From positions 1 to 5,656 of the forward strand of contig CALKIA010000209.1 in the NCBI GenBank assembly GCA_937988705.1: a stretch of 5,656 nt of DNA, given 5' to 3'. The number at the start of each line of letters is the position of its first letter. Position 1 is the stretch's first letter. Made by a program: the position numbers and the translations under genes. Shown piece after piece: positions 1-4,793 of the stretch. This DNA comes from an uncultured Chloroflexota bacterium. GTDB taxonomy: Bacteria; Chloroflexota; Anaerolineae; Aggregatilineales; Phototrophicaceae. The notes beneath the pieces were generated by a model, which had not been told where the DNA came from, searched no databases, and worked only from the letters and a program-made list of their open reading frames with translations.

Positions 1-12
1 ATGTCCGTGAGT

Positions 13-30
13 AGGGTTTTTAAACACCCT
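13..30. repeat. near-perfect 18-bp palindrome at left edge
   Basis: AGGGTtTTTAAAcACCCT reads the same on both strands except for one mismatched pair (T18/C25). It is a compact symmetric site with a TTTAAA centre, the shape of an operator for a dimeric regulator. No gene it could control is visible, because the window begins 12 bases before it. It could also be chance in a non-coding stretch. Confidence 0.35.
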
Positions 31-48
31 CGGGCTGCGCCTCGATGG

Positions 49-140
49 AAAAAGCCTGCCGAGAACTCCGTTTTAGGCGCTTTACCCAAGCTTGTACCCC
101 TGACAGGGGGTCAGGGGTGAGAGCAACGTTATCCATAACG
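49..140 (-). terminator. inverted repeats downstream of the exported-protein gene, possible transcription end
   Basis: Three small symmetric elements lie between the stop codon at 151 and the left edge, read on the minus strand. First is CGTTAT-cc-ATAACG (127-140). Second is a 9-bp stem, ACCCCTGAC (96-104) pairing with GTCAGGGGT (110-118) across a 5-nt loop. Third is a weak bulged stem (about 52-82) followed on the minus strand by five T's (49-53). None is a textbook intrinsic terminator: the strong stem lacks a T tract, and the stem with the T tract is weak. The position just after a gene end makes a transcription-end role plausible. Bases 1-150 hold no convincing gene on either strand. Confidence 0.3.
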
Positions 141-150
141 GACGTGACTT

Positions 151-1410
151 TTAGTTCCCGGCCAGCGCTTCGAGGTCAGCGCGCGACAGGGTGGATAGCC
201 AGTTCATATCCCGCTGCACAAACGCATTCAGCAGCAGACGATATACTAACGGCCGCGGCGCATCCTCAGCGATGGCTTCGGCCGTCGGTTTGGGGGCGGC
301 GAAGTTCAGGCGCACCGTGGTATAGAACTCGCCGGGTAGCACGTCAGCGCGCACTTCGACCTGCCGCTCATCCAGCATCTCGCTCAAGGATCGCTGTGTA
401 ACCAAACTCTGATACGCGGCGATGCGTTCCGGCAAAATGCGGGCGGCGGTCTCAGCATCGGCGGGCAGCGCGTAGACCAGCACCACCGATCCGATCTCCT
501 CGTTTTCGCTCACTACATCCGCGAACAGCGCCAGTTTGAAGGGCGGCAGTGTTTCTAAGTGGTTATCGAGCAAACGCGCGAAGATGGCGCGCCGTTGTTC
601 GGGCGCCAACGTTGGTGCGAGCAGCGCGCCAACATCGCTGAACGAGGCCAACCCCGCATCGGATGGAATGAAGGCTTGCAGCAGCGTCGCCTGATCGCTC
701 AGCGCCGCGACCGCCGCCTGATACAGCAGGTTGCTGGCGAGGCTATCCTGTGCCCCGTTCACAACCTGCTCGACGTCTTGCAAATCTGTGAAGATGTTCG
801 CGCCGATCATAAACTCCGGCGCAATCAGGCGTCCCCACTGCCGACCGAGATCGCCGCCGAAAAAGTCCGCCGAGTTGCGTTCCCGCAAATTGATCTGTTC
901 GCTGTTTTCACAGCCAACCGAACCGCACCACAGCTCGACAGCGCCGCTGACGGCCTCCTGCGTGAAGTCGCGTTCGGTGAGCGCCGCGCCGATGGCCGCC
1001 GGGTCGAAGTCGCCGAAAAGATACATCACCGTTTGCGGCGGAGCGGCGTCAACCAGCACGCGGTCGATCTGGAAGAAATCAGCGCCCATCGCGGCAGGCA
1101 TCTCCGCGGCGGATCGGAAATACTCCAGACCGGGCAGGATGTAATTCCGGAACATGTGCCACCAGACGTCATACGGTAGGCCGTTGTCAGCTAAGGACTC
1201 TTCCCAATCGATGGGCCGATGTGCTGGCGGATACGCCTCTTCGATAGCCGCAATATCGACAAAATAGAGTTCACCGTGGGATTCATCGGGGACGAGCGCC
1301 AGCGCATCCAGCAGCGGCGCTGGGTCGTCTTGGGCGACGATCAACGTTGTGGTGCTCATCAGCAGCAGGGCAAGGACGAGGATCAAAAGCGGTATGCGTT
1401 TGAAAGACAT
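151..1410 (-). CDS. exported protein of unknown function (419 aa)
   Basis: I do not recognise a family with certainty. Residues 1-27 form a signal peptide: a basic start (MSFKR), a hydrophobic core (about 6-25), and a likely cleavage after IVA before QDD. The mature part starts with an 'LLDALALVPD' segment, has no further membrane segment, and contains only two clearly spaced cysteines, C162 and C167 (C-x4-C), which could form a disulphide outside the cytoplasm. The start was chosen at the ATG at 1410 because AAAGGAG (1421-1427) lies 10 nt upstream. A GTG three codons earlier would leave only 1 nt of spacing. The gene lies 100 nt downstream of hicB but has its own TATAAT box at 1448-1453. A truncated second copy lies at 3365-3634. 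Exported proteins with an 'ALVP.....LYF.D' opening are, to my recollection, common in Chloroflexota and are mostly annotated as hypothetical. No function is assigned. Confidence 0.85.
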   Translation of the reverse strand: MSFKRIPLLILVLALLLMSTTTLIVAQDDPAPLLDALALVPDESHGELYFVDIAAIEEAYPPAHRPIDWEESLADNGLPYDVWWHMFRNYILPGLEYFRSAAEMPAAMGADFFQIDRVLVDAAPPQTVMYLFGDFDPAAIGAALTERDFTQEAVSGAVELWCGSVGCENSEQINLRERNSADFFGGDLGRQWGRLIAPEFMIGANIFTDLQDVEQVVNGAQDSLASNLLYQAAVAALSDQATLLQAFIPSDAGLASFSDVGALLAPTLAPEQRRAIFARLLDNHLETLPPFKLALFADVVSENEEIGSVVLVYALPADAETAARILPERIAAYQSLVTQRSLSEMLDERQVEVRADVLPGEFYTTVRLNFAAPKPTAEAIAEDAPRPLVYRLLLNAFVQRDMNWLSTLSRADLEALAGN

Positions 1411-1461
1411 GCGGTGCACGCTCCTTTAGATGTGCCTGAGTAGTGCCATTATAGGCAGTTT
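1307..1461. repeat. direct repeat, copy A (promoter, RBS and signal-peptide module)
   Basis: This stretch runs from about codon 35 of the exported-protein gene back through its signal peptide, ribosome binding site and -10 box. It matches 3534-3685 base for base, apart from a 3-bp in-frame indel in the signal peptide (one extra Met codon here) and one substitution (G1443 versus A3667). Weaker similarity continues on both sides: into the mature protein on one side and into hicB on the other. Confidence 0.93.
1448..1453 (-). promoter_or_regulatory. -10 box of exported-protein gene inside TGCC-N6-GGCA inverted repeat
   Basis: The minus strand reads TGCC-TATAAT-GGCA, a consensus -10 hexamer flanked by a 4-bp inverted repeat (1444-1457). 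A start about 7 nt downstream gives a ~30-nt leader that contains the ribosome binding site. No convincing -35 hexamer is present at 16-18 nt, so an activator or weak basal expression is possible. The same element occurs before the truncated copy and before hicA. Confidence 0.6.
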
Positions 1462-1510
1462 TGGCATTTGGTGCGGAGCAGCGCATTGAACGCGGGGGCA
1501 AATGATGTGG

Positions 1511-1753
1511 TTAGGCGGCAGCGTATTCCGCCGCCGGCTCAGGTATAGGATCGCCATGTGCCAGACTGCTGGTCAGCCAACCGATTTTGGCGTCATCTAG
1601 CATTGCTAGCGCTTCAGCAATCGTCTCGCCACCGCCGACACAGCCCGGTAGTTCGGGAACGACTGCACCCCAACTGCCGTCTTTTTCGGGGATAAGTTCG
1701 ATTTTGTAACGCAGTCCTAGATAATACTGGAGGTCTTTATTCGTCGTCGCCAT
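1511..1753 (-). CDS. hicB: HicB-family antitoxin (short form, 80 aa)
   Basis: HicB antitoxins bind and block the partner HicA toxin with a partly degenerate RNase-H-like domain. The family features seen here are a beta-strand run 'YKIELIPEKDGSWGAVVPELPGC' split around residues 16-38, with the PELPGC turn at 33-38. Next come G-x-T-x-x-EAL at 42-49, and a terminal GDPIPEP at 67-73. The protein stops soon after, so it lacks the C-terminal helix-turn-helix or ribbon-helix-helix domain that lets longer HicB proteins repress their own operon. It overlaps the end of hicA by 17 nt, which indicates translational coupling. A GAGGA ribosome binding site sits 5 nt before its ATG, inside the hicA coding sequence. 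A 26-residue piece of a second hicB is at 3749-3826. Confidence 0.88.
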   Translation of the reverse strand: MATTNKDLQYYLGLRYKIELIPEKDGSWGAVVPELPGCVGGGETIAEALAMLDDAKIGWLTSSLAHGDPIPEPAAEYAAA

Positions 1754-2021
1754 TTTCTTCCTCTGTCTCAGCTTGCCTCGCTTCGTTCACTTGGTCAATC
1801 AACTCAAGCGCGGCACGAACATAGACTGGTTTCACCGGGCGATTGAAGGGAATGACAACTTTGAAGGCTTGATCTTCAACCACTGCGCGAAAAATATGAT
1901 GGCTGCCTGTCGCATGATCGAGCACAAAACCGTGATCTTCCAGCACTTGCCGCAGTTCTTCAAAACTAACGTCTTTGGGATTCTGGCGCAGTTTCTGGAG
2001 ACGTTTTTGGCGCTTGGTCAT
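1737..2021 (-). CDS. hicA: HicA-family toxin, mRNA interferase (94 aa)
   Basis: HicA toxins are small RNases with a double-stranded-RNA-binding-like fold that cut mRNA and tmRNA in the cytoplasm until HicB binds them. The family pattern is clear: a basic N-terminus (MTKRQKRLQKLRQNP), an 'SFEELRQVLEDHGF' helix, the active-site segment GSHHIF (39-44, with H41 the expected catalytic histidine), and the closing strand/helix PFNRPVKPVYVRAAL (58-72). The C-terminus is acidic (EEENGDDE). The ATG at 2021 is preferred because the similarity starts there. A GTG at 2057 would add 12 unusual residues. Neither start has a recognisable Shine-Dalgarno sequence, while downstream hicB does. All expected core residues are present, so the toxin looks active. 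Confidence 0.9.
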   Translation of the reverse strand: MTKRQKRLQKLRQNPKDVSFEELRQVLEDHGFVLDHATGSHHIFRAVVEDQAFKVVIPFNRPVKPVYVRAALELIDQVNEARQAETEEENGDDE

Positions 2022-2025
2022 CTTG

Positions 2026-2034
2026 ATTATACCA
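2026..2034 (-). promoter_or_regulatory. extended -10 box directly before hicA start (candidate P2)
   Basis: The minus strand reads TGgTATAAT, a full extended -10 motif, and only 4 nt (CAAG) separate it from the hicA ATG. Transcription from it would begin at or inside the start codon, giving a leaderless hicA message or one from which only hicB is well translated. No good -35 box is visible at 16-18 nt, which an extended -10 can tolerate. Confidence 0.5.
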
Positions 2035-2081
2035 ATAGTGTTGCGCTTGTTGAGCACATAAGGCCATGCGCGTGAACAGCC

Positions 2082-2109
2082 ATTATAGGCAATTTCTTCA
2101 ACTTGTCTA
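2082..2109 (-). promoter_or_regulatory. hicAB distal promoter (candidate P1)
   Basis: On the minus strand TAGACA (2104-2109, five of six bases of the -35 consensus) is followed after 16 nt by TATAAT (2082-2087). The predicted start near 2075 gives a leader of about 54 nt to the ATG at 2021. The -10 lies in TTGCC-TATAAT-GGC, sharing a 13-base core with the two exported-protein promoters. It is the best-formed promoter in the window. Confidence 0.65.
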
Positions 2110-2206
2110 ATAGCTTCGCGTTTTATGGCTTACCGAGTCCCTCAGTAGTTGTTAATGCCGAGCAAGTGTATGTATCGGTAGCATGGAATTGGGAGGAATA
2201 AAGAAA

Positions 2207-3328
2207 ATGTGTACTAAATCGAATGGTTTCCGGCCAATGCTTTACCGACAGGCAATTGCTGGGTTCTTTTTAATCTTCGTCTGTATCATGCTCATTCTGC
2301 TACAGTCGTCCTATGGAGTCTTTGCTGAGTATAGTCGCTTCCAAGAACCAGTTTGGCATCCGAGTGAAAACTTAATCGCTTTGTCAAATGGGAGATCTGT
2401 TCGATTGTACGACGACAATTTGTCTGAAATTCTGGACGAATTTGAGCTGACCACAACTCAAAACCCTTTTATCCGAACTACTGCTCTTGAATGGAGTCCC
2501 GACGGCACAATGCTTGGTGTCACTGTTCAGGGCAGTGACTTTGTGCCAGCACTCCAAATATGGAACATTCAAACTGGTCAGCAAATAGCTCAAATCTCTG
2601 ATATCAGTGTCTCTGCCGCCTTTTCATGGGGAGTCAATAGTAATCAAGTTGCTGTCGTTTATGTACGGGGGTTAGGTGATGTAGCAATACGAATCTACAA
2701 TGTTCCAGATGTGGACATATTCACTGAGTTTGAGATCGACGATCAACTCGGAAATATTGACAACATTCGGTGGAGTCCAGATGGTCGATATCTCGCTGTC
2801 AGCAGAGGTAACACACTCTATCTCTTGGACGTTCAAAGTGGGCGATTTAGCACATCTGCCGTTTCGCTACTTGGAAGTTCTGAGAATCCGCGATTTCTCT
2901 TCAGCCCCGACAGTCAATATCTCATCGGAGTGACGGATCCAGATGCGATAAAGGTGACAATTTTAAACGTCGCGACGGGACAGATTGCCTATACTTTGGT
3001 TGGGCACGCAGACCGAATATTGAGTGTAAATTGGGTCGATCAATATATTGGGACAGTAAGTTTAGATGGCGTCACTAAGATATGGAGTCCGACCACATTC
3101 GACGAAATTTTGTCATTGCAAACGGGCATAACGAGTTTACCGTCTTTCAGCCCAGATGGGCGTGCGTTTGTTGCCAGCGCCAGCGATTTTAATACCGTCG
3201 TGGTACGAAGTAGCGAAATTGGAGCGATTATCGCATCGCTTGATCCCATCGAAGTTACGCCAACCTTCACGCCTACAGCAACGAACATGTTCAATTGCAA
3301 AGATAGAATAGGAGTAGGCAGCAGCTAA
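2207..3328 (+). CDS. exported WD40-like seven-bladed beta-propeller protein, 3' end truncated
   Basis: Residues 16-40 form a long hydrophobic signal peptide or membrane anchor with a plausible cleavage after GVFA. Seven WD-like units follow, seen as (x)WSPDG/SPDS turns and IWN/LYD-type ends: about 47-70, 93-122, 138-166, 186-210, 229-256, 272-296 and 312-336. This is the usual number for a closed propeller, a scaffold for protein or ligand binding outside the cytoplasm. No catalytic residues are apparent. The start is the ATG at 2207, with GGGAGG 10 nt upstream, rather than the ATG at 2183, which precedes that site. After the propeller comes a Thr/Pro linker (TPTFTPTAT, 351-359), then an unrelated 14-residue tail, as if a longer tail had been cut off near base 3288. 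G+C is about 40-43% in two lines I counted, against 68-70% in lines from the exported-protein and dprA genes. This suggests separate origin. Confidence 0.8.
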   Translation: MCTKSNGFRPMLYRQAIAGFFLIFVCIMLILLQSSYGVFAEYSRFQEPVWHPSENLIALSNGRSVRLYDDNLSEILDEFELTTTQNPFIRTTALEWSPDGTMLGVTVQGSDFVPALQIWNIQTGQQIAQISDISVSAAFSWGVNSNQVAVVYVRGLGDVAIRIYNVPDVDIFTEFEIDDQLGNIDNIRWSPDGRYLAVSRGNTLYLLDVQSGRFSTSAVSLLGSSENPRFLFSPDSQYLIGVTDPDAIKVTILNVATGQIAYTLVGHADRILSVNWVDQYIGTVSLDGVTKIWSPTTFDEILSLQTGITSLPSFSPDGRAFVASASDFNTVVVRSSEIGAIIASLDPIEVTPTFTPTATNMFNCKDRIGVGSS

Positions 3329-3430
3329 CGGTGTAGGTTGTAGACAAGCGCCTTGAGAATCGGTTCACACCGTTGAAGTCGCCATGAACGCGAGCGGATG
3401 ACATCGCCAAACAAGCGCTTGGTATTCCGC
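3289..3430 (-). mobile_element. terminal remnant of an insertion sequence
   Basis: This segment begins where the propeller gene loses its Thr/Pro-coding pattern (about 3288). It ends where the truncated exported-protein copy loses its similarity (about 3425-3430). It contains the last codons of a transposase and about 36 bp beyond its stop, where an element's terminal inverted repeat would sit. The other end of the element is missing, so the inverted repeat and target duplication cannot be verified. The boundaries are estimates. Confidence 0.55.
3325..3430 (-). pseudogene. C-terminal fragment of a DDE transposase
   Basis: The minus-strand frame ending in TAG at 3327-3325 reads NTKRLFGDVIRSRSW, then RLQRCEPILKALVYNLHR. 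From memory, many DDE transposases of the IS4/IS5 type end in a segment like KRKFGDAVRSKT, three residues, then Q..NE...K.L.HNI. Here KR.FGD..RS[RK][ST]...Q..E...K.L..N[IL] matches with identical spacing. Only about 34-35 codons survive, and the catalytic domain is gone. The fragment overlaps, in another frame, the tail of the truncated exported-protein copy. Confidence 0.65.
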
Positions 3431-3634
3431 TGTATCAACGGGTATACGTGCTTGAGGATACGCCGCTGCGATGGCGGCATAATCGGTGAAATACAGGTTA
3501 TTGTGCGGCTGATCCGGCACGAGGGCCAGCATGTCCAGCAGCGGCGCTGGGTCGTCTTGGGCGACGATCAACGTTGTGGTGCTCAGCAGCAGGGCAAGGA
3601 CGAGGATCAAAAGCGGTATGCGTTTGAAAGACAT
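3365..3634 (-). pseudogene. truncated second copy of the exported protein (89-codon open frame)
   Basis: Residues 1-34 are the same signal peptide and early segment as in the gene at 151-1410, minus one Met. The next part still aligns, with about 20 of 33 identities (LALVPD, LYF, AYP, P.D), up to roughly residue 70. The last ~18 residues (ALVWRCHPLAFMATSTV) match nothing in the intact copy, because they are read out of frame through the transposase fragment. The ATG at 3634 has the same AAAGGAG site (3645-3651), and the promoter box is intact. A short exported peptide might therefore still be made, but about 80% of the protein is missing. Confidence 0.82.
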
Positions 3635-3685
3635 GCGGTGCACGCTCCTTTAGATGTGCCTGAGTAATGCCATTATAGGCAGTTT
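3534..3685. repeat. direct repeat, copy B (promoter, RBS and signal-peptide module)
   Basis: This is the partner of 1307-1461, nearly base-identical with one 3-bp in-frame deletion and one substitution. Outside the block, similarity falls sharply on the mature-protein side. On the hicB side it falls to patchy matches (a shared CATTTGG at about 3689-3695, then the hicB piece). Confidence 0.93.
3672..3677 (-). promoter_or_regulatory. -10 box of the truncated exported-protein copy
   Basis: The minus strand reads TGCC-TATAAT-GGCA (3668-3681), identical to the box before the intact gene. The predicted start lies near 3665, about 30 nt before the ATG at 3634. No -35 consensus is present at the usual distance. 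The element was kept while the flanking hicB remnant decayed. Confidence 0.55.
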
Positions 3686-3829
3686 CTACATTTGGCGCGG
3701 ACGAGGAGGAGCACAGCCGAACGCCCGATTTGAGCGCCCGACAGCAGTTTCGGGGATCGGATCGCCATGCGCCAGACTGCTGGTGAACCAAACGAGTTTG
3801 GCAGCCTCCAACCTTTCCAGCGCTTGCAC
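3686..3829 (-). pseudogene. hicB C-terminal remnant
   Basis: The minus-strand frame at 3826-3749 reads QALERLEAAKLVWFTSS, then LAHGDPIPE. It matches residues 48-73 of the intact HicB at 18 of 26 positions, including the unbroken 12-residue TSSLAHGDPIPE. The N-terminal half, including the PELPGC turn, is absent. The frame then runs on without the original stop to a TAG at 3686. Upstream of about 3830 the similarity ends abruptly, and no hicA remnant is seen. It sits before the truncated exported-protein copy in the same order as the intact pair, so the two were duplicated together. Confidence 0.75.
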
Positions 3830-3854
3830 GTACACGTCGATTCTAACAACTGGG

Positions 3855-3860
3855 TATAAT
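3855..3860 (+). promoter_or_regulatory. candidate -10 box of methyltransferase gene
   Basis: A perfect TATAAT is preceded by TGGG, with no clear -35 hexamer at 16-18 nt. A start near 3867 would give a ~60-nt leader containing the 10-bp palindrome TCTCCGGAGA (3881-3890) and a GGCAG-tctct-CTGCC hairpin (3903-3917). It lies just beyond the end of the hicB remnant, so the breakpoint may have moved the gene next to this promoter. Confidence 0.4.
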
Positions 3861-3902
3861 TATTTGTAAGGGCGGTCGCTTCTCCGGAGACGAAAGGAAA
3901 AC

Positions 3903-3917
3903 GGCAGTCTCTCTGCC
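3903..3917 (+). promoter_or_regulatory. hairpin between purine-rich site and methyltransferase start
   Basis: GGCAG (3903-3907) and CTGCC (3913-3917) form a 5-bp stem with a 5-nt loop. The only Shine-Dalgarno-like stretch, AAGGA (3894-3898), is 28 nt from the ATG at 3927, too far to act directly. Folding this hairpin would shorten the gap to about 13 nt. The role is inferred from geometry alone. Confidence 0.25.
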
Positions 3918-3926
3918 TGACAGCTG

Positions 3927-4772
3927 ATGACTCAGAAGCTTACCAATGAGTACCTCGCCAAGACCGGCTATCTGATCGAGCCTGCGCCAGTGGATGATTG
4001 GCGGCAGTTCGACGAAAACGATCCGGTTCCCGCTTACTTTCAATTCGATTGGTTCAGTTCGCGCCATCCTGATCTGTATCACAAATTTGCCCTCTCGACC
4101 GATGCGCTCATGGACGAACTTGAGCGGATCGTCGATTTGTCCGGACTGATCGTGGCCGATATTGGCGCAGGCACTGGACGCAGCACGCTCCGGGCAGCCC
4201 GAAAAGCCAAGCACGTATTTGCCATCGATCCTTTTAAGTCCGTCCTGAGTTTTAATCGACGGTTGACCGAAAGTGCCGGGCTGACGAACGTTACCTACAA
4301 ACGGGAATCCTGCGCTCAGAGCTCCCTGCCCGATAATTCGGTTGACGTGTCCATCAGCTCGTGGGCGGTGATGGACTATGCCGAAGCCTACCGGATTACC
4401 AAACCGGGTGGCTATCTGATCTTTATGGGCAGTGCCCCCGGCACGTTATGCGGCGAATTGACGGCAACCCTCGCCTCCGAATACCCAACGATCATCGATT
4501 CGGTTGCGCCGGCTGACGTCTTCGATCCGGCCTATCCTGCCAGTGAGGTTGAGGTCGCGGGCGACATATGGAACGGTGTGCCGCTCGCTGCCCCGCTGCG
4601 CGTGCGCGATTTCACCTTCGTGGGGGATTATGGCGCTGCAGACGAAGCGGTAGCGGTACTGGGGCGGTTCTACGGTCCCAAAGCAAAAGCGTACCTGCAG
4701 GAACGAGGCCAGTCTTCCATCAGCTGGCGACTGCGCATCGAGTATTGCCGGATTGCTAAACCGACTCATTGA
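3927..4772 (+). CDS. class I SAM-dependent methyltransferase (281 aa)
   Basis: It transfers a methyl group from S-adenosylmethionine to an unidentified substrate, probably in the cytoplasm, as no signal peptide is seen. The Rossmann-fold motifs are in order: motif I VADIGAGTGRST (76-87, the cofactor glycine loop); an acidic residue ending the second strand, AIDPF (D101, for the ribose hydroxyls); then LPDNSVDVSISSWAVMD (134-150) around motif III/IV; and KPGG at 159-162. The C-terminal ~110 residues likely form the substrate lid, and they do not identify the substrate. The start is limited to the ATG at 3927 (or the CTG just before it), because an in-frame TGA lies at 3918. The gene ends 21 nt from the convergent dprA-like gene and shares no operon with it. 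No residue needed for cofactor binding is missing. Confidence 0.88.
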   Translation: MTQKLTNEYLAKTGYLIEPAPVDDWRQFDENDPVPAYFQFDWFSSRHPDLYHKFALSTDALMDELERIVDLSGLIVADIGAGTGRSTLRAARKAKHVFAIDPFKSVLSFNRRLTESAGLTNVTYKRESCAQSSLPDNSVDVSISSWAVMDYAEAYRITKPGGYLIFMGSAPGTLCGELTATLASEYPTIIDSVAPADVFDPAYPASEVEVAGDIWNGVPLAAPLRVRDFTFVGDYGAADEAVAVLGRFYGPKAKAYLQERGQSSISWRLRIEYCRIAKPTH

Positions 4773-4793
4773 ATCGTGATTGCGAGTCAGCCA

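Noticed and set aside
45..401. 118-codon plus-strand frame at the left edge
   Set aside because: It mostly overlaps the antisense of the exported-protein gene, has no ribosome binding site, and its Arg/Ala/Ser-rich product looks like a shadow.
559..1179. 206-codon open frame on the plus strand
   Set aside because: It lies wholly antisense to the exported-protein gene. High G+C makes long antisense frames common, and the product is rich in Arg, Gln and Ala with no recognisable pattern.
1773..2075. 100-codon plus-strand frame over hicA
   Set aside because: It is antisense to a confidently identified HicA and has no family features of its own.
2183..2206. Earlier ATG for the propeller gene
   Set aside because: The GGGAGG site lies between this ATG and the ATG at 2207, so the later start fits better. 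The eight extra residues add nothing recognisable.
3328..3373. ACGGTGT ... ACACCGT inverted repeat as terminator or element ends
   Set aside because: A 7-bp stem with a 32-nt loop and no T tract is weak, and both arms lie inside the transposase coding fragment.
3498..3791. 97-codon minus-strand frame covering the hicB remnant and the repeat
   Set aside because: It is in a different frame from both the hicB remnant and the exported-protein copy. A parallel frame at 1283-1501 exists only because the DNA is duplicated.
3843..4214. 123-codon minus-strand frame over the methyltransferase start
   Set aside because: It is antisense to the cofactor-binding half of the methyltransferase, where the motifs are unmistakable.
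4773..4793. Bidirectional terminator between the convergent genes
   Set aside because: The 21-nt gap has no stem of more than about 4 bp and no T tract.
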